Notes under the pieces: generated by a model | What the model saw: only the letters and a program-made list of their open reading frames with translations | Database searches by the model: none | What the model was told of the DNA's origin: nothing | From: Sacculina carcini | Lineage: Eukaryota > Arthropoda > Thecostraca > Sacculinidae | DNA length: 64,000 bases | NCBI GenBank assembly: GCA_916048095.2 | Contig: OU696585.1 | Coordinates: 6,297,460 to 6,361,459, forward strand | Direction of reading: 5' to 3' | Made by a program: the position numbers and the translations under genes | Shown: positions 11,251 to 21,520 of the stretch, one piece after another | Position numbering within the stretch: the stretch's first letter is position 1 | Layout of the letters: each line of letters starts with the position of its first letter

Positions 11251-12417
11251 TATCTGTTCTTTTCAGCTTAATATCTGAAACGTCCCCTACATGGGGACCA
11301 GTATATTAAACTGATTTTTGCAGATTGGCGGGGTCACAGGGCTTGCTCTGTTCCTGCCGCGGGTCGACCCGGTATTGCACTACATCCGGGAACGGTCCAT
11401 TTTAACTACTATCAAAACAATTCTGGCACTCAATCCAGTTAATCATTCATTTATAATCGTGTATAATCAATATAATCAAACCTAGGTAACGGGAGCGGGG
11501 ATCACGCCAGTCGATGCACGCCCTCGTCGACTCTCTACGTTGGTCCGACTGGCGGGGTCAATATTCTACCATCTACTCCTCGTAAACCAGCAATAGTAGA
11601 GCTATACAAATTACACCACTGTGTAGAGAATTTTCTATACTACAAGATAGGCTATATTTTAAATCGAAAAAATTTCAAAATTCCAATCTACATTACAAAT
11701 TTAATTTAACTCCACGCGTCCGATTTTCTATACTTTTTTCTCTATTTCTCAGCAACTAAATATCACACATCTAAATAAATAATACCATCATGCTGGCAAT
11801 TTTGCTTTCTACAACACGGTATATATTTCCATTTTCCAGAGTGTATTAAAAAGTTACGGCGGTGTGAAGTCAAAATGACAAAGTCAAAAAGGCAAAATTA
11901 GCACTGAAAAAAGTTAATATTTTGGTCAATATTTTGGTCAATACTCCTCATAAACCAGAAATGGCACAGCCAAAAGAGAAGACTGAAATGACGTATAATT
12001 ATAGGTATCGTTGTATTTTTCAATAGTTCATTATAGGTGCCGTTCAGACAGAGGTCTTCATGCAGTAATCAGAGCGCCACCTAGTGACAACTACTGGAAG
12101 CAAAACTCTACCGTCGAGACGTGGCGGCATATCGTCGTTTGATGTTAATTTGCGGTGTTCGTTTGATGTTGATTGAAGTCCCTATTGATTCATTAACTGA
12201 TTCAATGATTGATATGATTATCAGCTAGACTTATTTTAGATGCGTGTGCGAGTGTGTAAAAAGTGTATATAGTCATGAAATGCACGAAAGTGGCCATTTG
12301 ATATACATTTTTCACGTTGAGAAGCACATGAAGTCTCAAATTTATATTACTGGGTCAATTGATCAGCTCTAGTTGACCTCATCGTTCAAATAAGTCAGAT
12401 CCAGATCAAAAATCTGT

Positions 12418-12604
12418 ATCGCTTCTCGGCCTCAGGCTAAGATCAAAGTGTAGTATCTGTTCTTTTCAGCTTAATATCTGAAACGTCCCCTACATGGGGA
12501 CCAGTATATTAAACTGATTTTTGCAGATTGGCGGGGTCACAGGGCTTGCTCTGTTCCTGCCGCGGGTCGACCCGGTATTGCACTACATCCGGGAACGGTC
12601 CATT
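12418..12604 (+). ncRNA. U2: U2 snRNA gene, unit 7
   Basis: Complete U2 copy; GCACTAC loop IV. Its spacer has the variant ggtcaatattttggtcaat (near 11926), shared with the units at 6950 and 26617. Confidence 0.96.
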
Positions 12605-13656
12605 TTAACTACTATCAAAACAATTCTGGCACTCAATCCAGTTAATCATTCATTTATAATCGTGTATAATCAATATAATCAAACCTAGGTAACGGGAGCG
12701 GGGATCACGCCAGTCGATGCACGCCCTCGTCGACTCTCTACGTTGGTCCGACTGGCGGGGTCAATATTCTACCATCTACTCCTCGTAAACCAGCAATAGT
12801 AGAGCTATACAAATTACACCACTGTGTAGAGAATTTTCTATACTACAAGATAGGCTATATTTTAAATCGAAAAAATTTCAAAATTCCAATCTACATTACA
12901 AATTTAATTTAACTCCACGCGTCCGATTTTCTATACTTTTTTCTCTATTTCTCAGCAACTAAATATCACACATCTAAATAAATAATACCATCATGCTGGC
13001 AATTTTGCTTTCTACAACACGGTATATATTTCCATTTTCCAGAGTGTATTAAAAAGTTACGGCGGTGTGAAGTCAAAATGACAAAGTCAAAAAGGCAAAA
13101 TTAGCACTGAAAAAAGTTAATATTTTGGTAAATATTTTGGTCAATACTCCTCATAAACCAGAAATGGCACAGCCAAAAGAGAAGACTGAAATGACGTATA
13201 ATTATAGGTATCGTTGTATTTTTCAATAGTTCATTATAGGTGCCGTTCAGACAGAGGTCTTCATGCAGTAATCAGAGCGCCACCTAGTGACAACTACTGG
13301 AAGCAAAACTCTACCGTCGAGACGTGGCGGCATATCGTCGTTTGATGTTAATTTGCGGTGTTCGTTTGATGTTGATTGAAGTCCCTATTGATTCATTAAC
13401 TGATTCAATGATTGATATGATTATCAGCTAGACTTATTTTAGATGCGTGTGCGAGTGTGTAAAAAGTGTATATAGTCATGAAATGCACGAAAGTGGCCAT
13501 TTGATATACATTTTTCACGTTGAGAAGCACATGAAGTCTCAAATTTATATTACTGGGTCAATTGATCAGCTCTAGTTGACCTCATCGTTCAAATAAGTCA
13601 GATCCAGATCAAAAATCTGTATCGCTTCTCGGCCTCAGGCTAAGATCAAAGTGTAG

Positions 13657-13666
13657 TGGTAAGTAC
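13657..13666 (+). promoter_or_regulatory. 5' splice-site-like sequence at element 5' end
   Basis: The element starts tggtaagtac. GGTAAGTA matches 8 of the 9 consensus positions around a U1 binding site (exon G, intron GTAAGTA). It is present in all five full-length copies and absent from uninterrupted U2. It may be an accident of the 5' end or a real donor for removing the 5' leader; no transcript evidence is available. Confidence 0.35.
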
Positions 13667-13717
13667 TGTCTAGGCTCTTGTTTTTTTCTGGGAATAGGTT
13701 CTCGTTTACGCCGCAAG

Positions 13718-13991
13718 GTATTGCATTGAACGGCCCAACCTCTACCTACTCTTCCCCTTTTTCTGTTGTACTCTATTCTCACTTCTTTGCTGTCTACTCT
13801 CACTTCTTTTTTGCTCTCTACTCTCACTTCTTTTTTGCTCTCTACTCTCACTTCTTTTTTGCTCTCTACTCTCACTTCTCTTGTCTCCTGCTACTCTACC
13901 TCTCTCTTCGCTCCTCGCTCCTCTACCTCTCTCTTCGCTCCTCTACTCCTCGCTACTCTTTTACGCTTCCACTACACTGAACCCTGGCCGG
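13718..13991 (+). repeat. AG-free polypyrimidine tract with 24-bp tandem repeats
   Basis: This part of the 5' UTR is almost pure C and T and has no AG dinucleotide for 274 nt, up to ccggag at 13988-13993. It contains three exact 24-bp repeats (13793-13816, 13817-13840, 13841-13864; each tctactctcacttctttttt plus gctc) flanked by degenerate copies. It resembles a long 3' splice-site tract or a translation-enhancing leader. On the reverse strand it gives a repetitive Glu/Lys/Ser/Val ORF that I take to be spurious. Confidence 0.7.
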
Positions 13992-14068
13992 AGGTGGGAG
14001 GCGGTGTTTTGTGGCTGTGATCGGCGTCTGTGTTTGTGTGTTTGGCTGTGATCGGTGTGTGTATCGTG

Positions 14069-17000
14069 ATGTCGGCCAACACGCCACTTGTGGCGCATCA
14101 ATCCACAACCCTGGACGCCGACGGCGATGTTTTGCGCGTCTTCCTGCCGCTGCCGGACGTGACAGCCTGCCCATACGAAGACTGCGGCGCCACGTACGCC
14201 ATCACCCGACGTGGTGGCTACACGCAGGTACGTGCCAGCATCCTGCGCCATCTGGAGGCGGCCCACGCCGATGTGCGCACATCAGTGTACATGTGCAGGC
14301 GGTGCCGACAACCGATGGGCGTGCGACCGTCGACCCACCGGTGTCGCCAGCAAACACCCCCGGCAGAGGCGCACACAGCGGTGCTGGCGCCCAGTTTTAC
14401 CTGCCGGCACTGTCACCAGCGCTTCACAAATTCTCGAGCGCTGGTCAACCACACAAACGTGTGCCGGCGCCAGCAGTCAACAGGAGCAAACCGGCGACAG
14501 CGACCGTCGGATCCACAGCAGCAACAGAGGAGGCGGCCAACACACCAGCGGCAGACCAATGGCGAGAGACACACACCACCCTCACACTCACAATCACCAC
14601 AATCAGAAACACCACCTCCGAGTCCACCAACACCACCACCTCACGTAATGTCCCCACGCCCACCACTCCTTCCCACACCACCACTCCTTCGCACACCACC
14701 GCTTCTTCCCACACCACTGCTTCTTCCCACTCTAGCACTCCCACTATCACCTCTTCGTCCACATCAAATCTCTTTTTCATACACACCATCTCCGCTCACA
14801 CCCCGCATTCCAACCTTCACATCACCTACCACGCCAACACCCACTCACACATACACCGTATCTCCTCCCACATCCCCACCTACCACCTACACTACTCTCG
14901 CCATGGTACCGGGGGCGGGGCTCGCGCCAGTCGACGCGCGACCTCGTCGACTATCAACGTTTGTACGACTGGCGGGGGGTGTGCGGGAGCGGCCAACTGC
15001 AAGCGACACTGCCACGAGACCAGCACCGTCCGTCTCGCCGCCGCGCGGTCGCTGGACAGCAGCCGACCCCGCTGCACCGCCAGCGTCACCGCGGTCATAC
15101 CTGGCGGCACTCATCGGGTCAATCTCCCCCTCGCCCCCGCCGCGCCCGCCGCGACTGCCGTCTTCATCTCCACCATCATCATCACCTTCGTCATCATCGT
15201 CATCCTCTTCGCCATCATCACCACGACCATCATCGTCGCAATCGTCCTCGTCATCGTCGTCATCTTCTTCCTCACCAGCATTACATATACGATCTCAACA
15301 TTCTCCATCAACACCACCAGCACGTACACATCACCACACGTCGCCGGCAAACAATGTCGGCAACGCTCCGCGTGCTTCCGGCGTGCCATCGTCGAGACCG
15401 GCGCGCCGGCAGAAACGACAACCACAACAGGTGAGCACTGCCAGGGGGAGTCAGTCGCAGCAGCGAGCGTCGGTGCCGCCCACACACAGACCACACAACA
15501 ACCACCACACAAGAAACACCACAAACAGACCACACAACAACCACCACACAAGAAGCACCACAAACATGCACACGAACACACTCCCTCGCACGTCCACGCC
15601 CTCATCACACTCAACACTGACACCCAACAACACCCGACAACACACATTCATTACACCCAACAGGTATGCGCTGCTGTCTCAATCTGATGACAACAGTGCA
15701 TCACCATCAGTCTCACAACAAAACCACACAAGCCAAATCACTTCACCAGGGCGGCGCCGGGTTGTTGGAGAGCAGTCAAATGGACCCACACACCAACACC
15801 GAAACAATCACACATCACTACAGAACACGCTCACCCAGTTCCACGAACCACTCACACAAATAAACTGTAACACACCATTCTGCATACTTGACATACTCAT
15901 TAACACACTCACACAGCAAGCACGGGACCTCAGCGGCCTCAACACACGACACCAAAACCACCCAAGACAAAACACGAACACCCACACAAACAATCATACA
16001 CACACGCACACCGCACAATTCAGCCACCACACAGAACACCACGACCACAGACAGATGTGGCGCAGCCCACCATATGATCCGGTAGTTGCAGCGAAAATTC
16101 AACGCGACTACCGGACCGGCAAGGCTGTCGTTTACAGACAGCTGGTGGGTGAGACAACACCACCATGTGACATTGAGCCCTTGGTGGTAGGCAGGCATTT
16201 CTGTGGCGAGACTGCCTCGTCGCCGAGATGGTCTGACCGCCCAACGTCCGTGCCAGACATTACACCTACACCAGCAACCACACTATCACAACCCATCACA
16301 ACCGCTGAGATCCAGCGCAGAATAAACAACACACAAAACACAACACCGGGTCCAGATGGGTTGAGGTATTCAGACTGGAAACGCCTCGATCCTGACTGCT
16401 CAATCCTCACAGCCATGTTCAATGCATGCCGACTGACTGGGAGGACTCCCACCGCGTGGAAGTCTTCTCGAACCATCCTTCTACACAAGGGTGGTGACCC
16501 CCAAGAGCTGAAGAGCTGGCGACCGATCGCTCTTGGCAACACAATCGCCAAGCTCTACGCGGGTATTTGGGCCGATCGCCTCTCACACTGGGCTGAAACA
16601 CACAACATCCTCACACACTCACAAAAAGGTTTCCGTCCCTTCGATGGCGTGCTGGAACACAACTTTGTGGTACAGTCTGCCATCGCCAGGGCTCGGAAAT
16701 CCAACACATCGACACACATCACGTTCATTGACATAAAAAACGCATTCGGCTCTGTATCACACGCACTCCTGTGGGAGACACTCAGCTTGCTGGGTGTCCC
16801 CACAGACACACTTTCAATCATCACAGACATATACACCAACAGCACCACAACATTCACCACACAACGAGGTGTATCGGCTCCCATCCCACAAATTGGAGGT
16901 GTCAGACAGGGATGTCCGCTCAGTGGTATTCTCTTTGCCTTCGCAATGGAGCCACTGCTGCGGAGCTTGACCGAGGCAGGCGTTGAACATCTCGCCTTTG

Positions 17001-18631
17001 CTGATGACGTCGCCCTCATCTGTCACAGCGAGTCTCAGCTCTCTCTGGCACTGTCTCAGGTGCACGATATCTGCGCGTGGGCTGGTCTCTCCATCAATGC
17101 CAGCAAATGCGCAGTATTGTCACCTGTCGCGCCTCTCAGCACTCCAGCTGTCCTCAATGGCGTGCCTCTGCCCTCACTCGAGGCGGAGGGGCAGTACAGG
17201 TACCTGGGGAGACCGACTGGCAGGTCTTTCCTGCACGCCGACATGGATCAGCTCATGTCCGATGTTCGCCGCAAATCTAATCTTATTCTGCATTCTGCTC
17301 TTGCCCCCTGGCAAAAACTTGACTCCCTTCGCTCTTTTATCACTCCTATTCTCACTCACCCTCTTCGTCTAGGCCTCCTCACTAAAACAAGCCTTAGCCG
17401 ACTACAACGAGAAATCGTGTGGAAGGTGAAGGGCTTGCTCAATCTACCGTCTCGCTCTACTCTTCACTATCTTTTCTCTCCTACTTCTTGTGGCGGCATT
17501 GGGCTGAGTGATCTGTGTCAAGAGGCGGACATCTTGCTTGTTTCGTCATCGCTGCAGCTATTGCACTGCAAAGACGCTCGTGTAGCGACCCTGGCACTCG
17601 ATCAGTTGCGGCGTGTCGTTGCCGGCAGGGTGCAGTCGGAGCCCACCACACAGCAGCTGGTGGACTACCTCAACGGGTGCCGAATGCGTCAAGGAGGCGG
17701 CTACGCCACGCGCACGTCGCGCACGCGAGTCGCCTTCAGGACCATTATGGCCAGATCGGCTCTCCGTTGGGGACCTACTGCGGACGGTGTACCCGCACTG
17801 TTCCTCAACGGCAAGGAGGTGTCTCCGCGCAAGTCATCTGCGATCATCCGAGATGAAGTGCGCAAATGGCGGCAGGCGAAGCTGGTTGGGCTGCCGCACC
17901 AGGGCAAAGTGATGTCCAGTGTGGCGGAGCAGCCAGTTAGCTCGCACTACACCTACAACGGTAGTTTCACGCGGTTTGCCGAGTGGCGCTTTGTGCACCG
18001 GGCCCGTCTGGGTCTAGTGCCACTCAATGGCTACTCCCGTGGAGCGCAGGCAGTCAATACCAGCTGCCGCCGTTGTGGGTACGCCAATGAGACCCTCCCG
18101 CACGTGCTCACACACTGTCGTGTGCACAGCGCCGCACAGCAACACAGGCACAATGCTATTCTGGCACGCCTGGTGCGCGCGCTGCCGGCTGCTGATCGGA
18201 CAGGTGGAAACACTCGCGTCAACCAACGCGTTCCTGGCAGCACGTCGACACTACGGCCTGACCTCATCGTCACTCGAGGCAACCAGGTCGTAATTGTCGA
18301 CGTCACAGTGGCGTTTGAGAACGGCTGTCAGGCATTCCAGTCAGCAGCTGATGAAAAGGTCGCCAAATACGCGGAGTTGGCGGCCGAAATACGGTCCCGG
18401 GGCAAGCAGGTGGATCTGCTAGCCTTTGTTGTGGGCTCGCTCGGCACCTGGTGGAAAGGTAACGAGCGTGTCCTGGGCCGCCTGCACATCAGTCGTCGCT
18501 ACAGCCGACTCATGCGACGGCTGATGGTGTCGGAGACGCTGCGGTGGTCACGTGACGTGTATGTCGAACATGTCACGGGCCATCGGCAGTACGCGGAGCC
18601 CGCTCCCAGAGCGGACACATATCTTCTCTAA
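14069..18631 (+). CDS. Retrotransposon polyprotein: zinc fingers, RT, restriction-like endonuclease (E1)
   Basis: A 1520-residue protein expected to bind U2 DNA, nick it and prime reverse transcription there. The ATG at 14069 is the first in frame (open codons upstream to 14030 begin with GTG) and has G at -3. Residues 34-66 form a C-x4-C-x21-H-x4-H finger; C76/C79/H90/C92 is a second possible finger; C112-x2-C115-x12-H128-x3-C132 is a third. Residues about 150-680 are Pro/Ser/Thr/His-rich with a poly-Ser run and a duplicated 13-residue segment. RT motifs: SWRPIALGN (W817), FIDIKNAFGSVSH (D888), GVRQGCPLSG (R946), FADD 977-980, YLG 1045-1047. CCHC knuckle: C1333-x2-C1336-x8-H1345-x4-C1350. 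Endonuclease: P1397-D1398, D1411, K1430. The catalytic box is canonical here, so E1 is a candidate active copy. Confidence 0.95.
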   Translation: MSANTPLVAHQSTTLDADGDVLRVFLPLPDVTACPYEDCGATYAITRRGGYTQVRASILRHLEAAHADVRTSVYMCRRCRQPMGVRPSTHRCRQQTPPAEAHTAVLAPSFTCRHCHQRFTNSRALVNHTNVCRRQQSTGANRRQRPSDPQQQQRRRPTHQRQTNGERHTPPSHSQSPQSETPPPSPPTPPPHVMSPRPPLLPTPPLLRTPPLLPTPLLLPTLALPLSPLRPHQISFSYTPSPLTPRIPTFTSPTTPTPTHTYTVSPPTSPPTTYTTLAMVPGAGLAPVDARPRRLSTFVRLAGGVRERPTASDTATRPAPSVSPPRGRWTAADPAAPPASPRSYLAALIGSISPSPPPRPPRLPSSSPPSSSPSSSSSSSSPSSPRPSSSQSSSSSSSSSSSPALHIRSQHSPSTPPARTHHHTSPANNVGNAPRASGVPSSRPARRQKRQPQQVSTARGSQSQQRASVPPTHRPHNNHHTRNTTNRPHNNHHTRSTTNMHTNTLPRTSTPSSHSTLTPNNTRQHTFITPNRYALLSQSDDNSASPSVSQQNHTSQITSPGRRRVVGEQSNGPTHQHRNNHTSLQNTLTQFHEPLTQINCNTPFCILDILINTLTQQARDLSGLNTRHQNHPRQNTNTHTNNHTHTHTAQFSHHTEHHDHRQMWRSPPYDPVVAAKIQRDYRTGKAVVYRQLVGETTPPCDIEPLVVGRHFCGETASSPRWSDRPTSVPDITPTPATTLSQPITTAEIQRRINNTQNTTPGPDGLRYSDWKRLDPDCSILTAMFNACRLTGRTPTAWKSSRTILLHKGGDPQELKSWRPIALGNTIAKLYAGIWADRLSHWAETHNILTHSQKGFRPFDGVLEHNFVVQSAIARARKSNTSTHITFIDIKNAFGSVSHALLWETLSLLGVPTDTLSIITDIYTNSTTTFTTQRGVSAPIPQIGGVRQGCPLSGILFAFAMEPLLRSLTEAGVEHLAFADDVALICHSESQLSLALSQVHDICAWAGLSINASKCAVLSPVAPLSTPAVLNGVPLPSLEAEGQYRYLGRPTGRSFLHADMDQLMSDVRRKSNLILHSALAPWQKLDSLRSFITPILTHPLRLGLLTKTSLSRLQREIVWKVKGLLNLPSRSTLHYLFSPTSCGGIGLSDLCQEADILLVSSSLQLLHCKDARVATLALDQLRRVVAGRVQSEPTTQQLVDYLNGCRMRQGGGYATRTSRTRVAFRTIMARSALRWGPTADGVPALFLNGKEVSPRKSSAIIRDEVRKWRQAKLVGLPHQGKVMSSVAEQPVSSHYTYNGSFTRFAEWRFVHRARLGLVPLNGYSRGAQAVNTSCRRCGYANETLPHVLTHCRVHSAAQQHRHNAILARLVRALPAADRTGGNTRVNQRVPGSTSTLRPDLIVTRGNQVVIVDVTVAFENGCQAFQSAADEKVAKYAELAAEIRSRGKQVDLLAFVVGSLGTWWKGNERVLGRLHISRRYSRLMRRLMVSETLRWSRDVYVEHVTGHRQYAEPAPRADTYLL

Positions 18632-19146
18632 GCACACTCACACACACTCACATCTCTTATCAATATGTATGCCTTAGTCATATTGCGTGTGTTATGTATA
18701 TGAATGTATGTGTGTATGTATGTGTGTGTGTATGTATGTACCAGGCGGTGTCCTGCGACATTTATAATTGTTATTGAATTGTCTAATGATATATGTATGT
18801 GTATGTATTTGCGAATGTGTGCGTGTGTGTGTGTATGTGTGGATGTGTGTATGTATGTGCCAGGCGGTGTCCTGCGACATTTATAATTGTTATTGAATTG
18901 TCTAATGATATATGTATGTGTATTTATTTGCGAATGTATGTGCGTCTGTGTGTGTGTGTGTGTGTGTATAGGTATGTGTGTGTGTGTGTAGGAGTGTGCG
19001 TGTGTATTGTCATGTGACAATTACAAATATTCTTTTCAATGTAACTTAAATCTTAATGATACCCATCTACCACATGCCATGTGGCATTGTTTGTATACCT
19101 GGCAATTGTGTAAATTTGTTTTTTATCATGTGCTAATAAAAGAAAA
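18632..19146 (+). other. Element 3' UTR (E1): TG-rich repeats and hairpins
   Basis: After the stop comes a TG/TATG-rich stretch with a 119-bp tandem duplication: the segment starting ccaggcggtgtcctgcgaca occurs at 18741 and 18860. Two perfect inverted repeats follow, ATTGTCA-TG-TGACAAT at 19006-19021 and CCACATG-C-CATGTGG at 19070-19084. The end is tgctaataaaagaaaa. In R2-type elements the 3' UTR RNA is recognised by the RT for priming, so these hairpins are candidates for that role. The same layout is present in all copies, including truncated ones. Confidence 0.7.
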
Positions 19147-20315
19147 TATCTGTGCTTTTCAGCTTAATATCTGAAACGTCCCCTACATGGGGACCAGTAT
19201 ATTAAACTGATTTTTGCAGATTGGCGGGGTCACAGGGCTTGCTCTGTTCCTGCCGCGGGTCGACCCGGTATTGCACTACATCCGGGAACGGTCCATTTTA
19301 ACTACTATCAAAACAATTCTGGCACTCAATCCAGTTAATCATTCATTTATAATCGTGTATAATCAATATAATCAAACCTAGGTAACGGGAGCGGGGATCA
19401 CGCCAGTCGATGCACGCCCTCGTCGACTCTCTACGTTGGTCCGACTGGCGGGGTCAATATTCTACCATCTACTCCTCGTAAACCAGCAATAGTAGAGCTA
19501 TACAAATTACACCACTGTGTAGAGAATTTTCTGTACTACAAGATAGGCTATATTTTAAATCGAAAAAATTTCAAAATTCCAATCTACATTACAAATTGTA
19601 TTTAAACTCCACGCGTCCGATTTTCTATACTTTTTTCTCTATTTCTCAGCAACTAAATATCACACATCTAAATAAATAATACCATCATGCTGGCAATTTT
19701 GCTTTCTACAACACGGTATATATTTCCATTTTCCAGAGTGTATTAAAAAAGTTACGGCGGTGTGAAGTCAAAATGACAAAGTCAAAAAGGCAAAATTAGC
19801 ACTGAAAAAAGTTAATATTTTGGTAAATATTTTGGTCAATACTCCTCATAAACCAGAAATGGCACAGCCAAAAGAGAAGACTGAAATGACGTATAATTAT
19901 AGGTATCGTTGTATTTTTCAATAGTTCATTATAGGTGCCGTTCAGACAGAGGTCTTCATGCAGTAATCAGAGCGCCACCTAGTGACAACTACTGGAAGCA
20001 AAACTCTACCGTCGAGACGTGGCGGCATATCGTCGTTTGATGTTAATTTGCGGTGTTCGTTTGATGTTGATTGAAGTCCCTATTGATTCATTAACTGATT
20101 CAATGATTGATATGATTATCAGCTAGACTTATTTTAGATGCGTGTGCGAGTGTGTAAAAAGTGTATATAGTCATGAAATGCACGAAAGTGGCCATTTGAT
20201 ATACATTTTTCACGTTGAGAAGCACATGAAGTCTCAAATTTATATTACTGGGTCAATTGATCAGCTCTAGTTGACCTCATCGTTCAAATAAGTCAGATCC
20301 AGATCAAAAATCTGT

Positions 20316-20502
20316 ATCGCTTCTCGACCTCAGGCTAAGATCAAAGTGTAGTATCTGTTCTTTTCAGCTTAATATCTGAAACGTCCCCTACATGGGGACC
20401 AGTATATTAAACTGATTTTTGCAGATTGGCGGGGTCACAGGGCTTGCTCTGTTCCTGCCGCGGGTCGACCCGGTATTGCACTACATCCGGGAACGGTCCA
20501 TT
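20316..20502 (+). ncRNA. U2: U2 snRNA gene variant, unit 9
   Basis: Complete U2 copy with a G to A change in the 5' stem (ctcgacctcaggc instead of ctcggcctcaggc), which turns a G-C pair of stem I into A-C. Loop IV reads GCACTAC. Confidence 0.93.
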
Positions 20503-21520
20503 TTAACTACTATCAAAACAATTCTGGCACTCAATCCAGTTAATCATTCATTTATAATCGTGTATAATCAATATAATCAAACCTAGGTAACGGGAGCGGG
20601 GATCACGCCAGTCGATGCACGCCCTCGTCGACTCTCTACGTTGGTCCGACTGGCGGGGTCAATATTCTACCATCTACTCCTCGTAAACCAGCAATAGTAG
20701 AGCTATACAAATTACACCACTGTGTAGAGAATTTTCTATACTACAAGATAGGCTATATTTTAAATCGAAAAAATTTCAAAATTCCAATCTACATTACAAA
20801 TTGTATTTAAACTCCACGCGTCCGATTTTCTATACTTTTTTCTCTATTTCTCAGCAACTAAATATCACACATCTAAATAAATAATACCATCATGCTGGCA
20901 ATTTTGCTTTCTACAACACGGTATATATTTCCATTTTCCAGAGTGTATTAAAAAAGTTACGGCGGTGTGAAGTCAAAATGACAAAGTCAAAAAGGCAAAA
21001 TTAGCACTGAAAAAAGTTAATATTTTGGTAAATATTTTGGTCAATACTCCTCATAAACCAGAAATGGCACAGCCAAAAGAGAAGACTGAAATGACGTATA
21101 ATTATAGGTATCGTTGTATTTTTCAATAGTTCATTATAGGTGCCGTTCAGACAGAGGTCTTCATGCAGTAATCAGAGCGCCACCTAGTGACAACTACTGG
21201 AAGCAAAACTCTACCGTCGAGACGTGGCGGCATATCGTCGTTTGATGTTAATTTGCGGTGTTCGTTTGATGTTGATTGAAGTCCCTATTGATTCATTAAC
21301 TGATTCAATGATTGATATGATTATCAGCTAGACTTATTTTAGATGCGTGTGCGAGTGTGTAAAAAGTGTATATAGTCATGAAATGCACGAAAGTGGCCAT
21401 TTGATATACATTTTTCACGTTGAGAAGCACATGAAGTCTCAAATTTATATTACTGGGTCAATTGATCAGCTCTAGTTGACCTCATCGTTCAAATAAGTCA
21501 GATCCAGATCAAAAATCTGT

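Larger units (their letters stand above)
9084..11401 (+). pseudogene. U2: U2 snRNA gene split by truncated retrotransposon
   Basis: U2 5' part is 9084-9119 and the 3' part is 11251-11401. It is the duplicate of the split gene at 4547-6864, offset by 4537 bp. Confidence 0.95.
3616..12689 (+). repeat. Tandem duplication of a 4537-bp block
   Basis: 3616-8152 and 8153-12689 have the same length and the same order: a unit with a truncated element followed by a clean unit. Both share the same abnormal 5' insertion junction and the same 30-bp deletion in the truncated ORF, so one insertion was duplicated by unequal exchange. Small spacer differences (for example ttctatactac near 3768 against ttctgtactac near 8301) show later mutation or conversion. 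Confidence 0.93.
13657..19146 (+). mobile_element. Full-length U2-specific non-LTR retrotransposon E1 (Utopia/NeSL-like)
   Basis: A 5490-bp element inserted in U2 after +36, in U2 orientation, with no target-site duplication beyond a possible shared T. The 5' UTR is about 412 nt and pyrimidine-rich, followed by one 1520-codon ORF. The 3' UTR is about 515 nt with TG-rich and duplicated segments and ends in aataaaagaaaa; the AATAAA signal is almost at the terminus. The single ORF with N-terminal zinc fingers, RT and C-terminal restriction-like endonuclease is the R2/NeSL-type plan, different from APE-type elements. Utopia is the U2-targeting lineage of this type that I recall; family membership should be checked by RT phylogeny. 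The U2 promoter lies intact upstream and may drive a U2-element co-transcript. Confidence 0.95.
13621..19297 (+). pseudogene. U2: U2 snRNA gene split by element E1
   Basis: U2 5' part is 13621-13656 and the 3' part is 19147-19297. The 3' half also has a T to G change at 19154 (tctgtgctttt instead of tctgttctttt), consistent with relaxed constraint once the gene was broken. Confidence 0.95.

Noticed and set aside
13657-13760. HDV-like self-cleaving ribozyme at the element 5' end, as in R2 elements
   Set aside because: I looked for a segment pairing with the first seven bases (ggtaagt) and the nested helices; no matching actta(c)c segment is found within the needed distance, so it is not supported by eye. 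A covariance-model search would settle it.
13609-13875. Reverse-strand ORF with repeated MRVESKKEV-like segments
   Set aside because: It is the complement of the 24-bp pyrimidine repeats in the leader and runs into U2 itself; no domain and no independent support.
15431-15663. Possible intron inside the ORF (caacag|gtgagc to acacccaacag|gtatgc)
   Set aside because: Removal of 233 nt would shift the frame and destroy the downstream RT, and the unspliced frame is open throughout.
14011-15687. A 558-codon open frame overlapping the N-terminal half of the element ORF in another frame
   Set aside because: It starts with GTG, is low in complexity (Thr, His, Ser, Pro runs) and follows from the CA-rich composition, which rarely makes stop codons. 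Its presence in all five copies only reflects their near identity. The real frame has zinc fingers, RT and endonuclease motifs.
18628-19020. Thr/His/Tyr-rich and Cys/Val-rich ORFs on both strands of the 3' UTR
   Set aside because: Translations of TG/CA microsatellite sequence; repeat lengths differ between copies with no sign of frame maintenance.
13657-19146. APE-type U2 element of the Tx1 clade (Keno-like)
   Set aside because: There is no N-terminal apurinic endonuclease domain; the protein has N-terminal zinc fingers and a C-terminal PD...D...K endonuclease instead.
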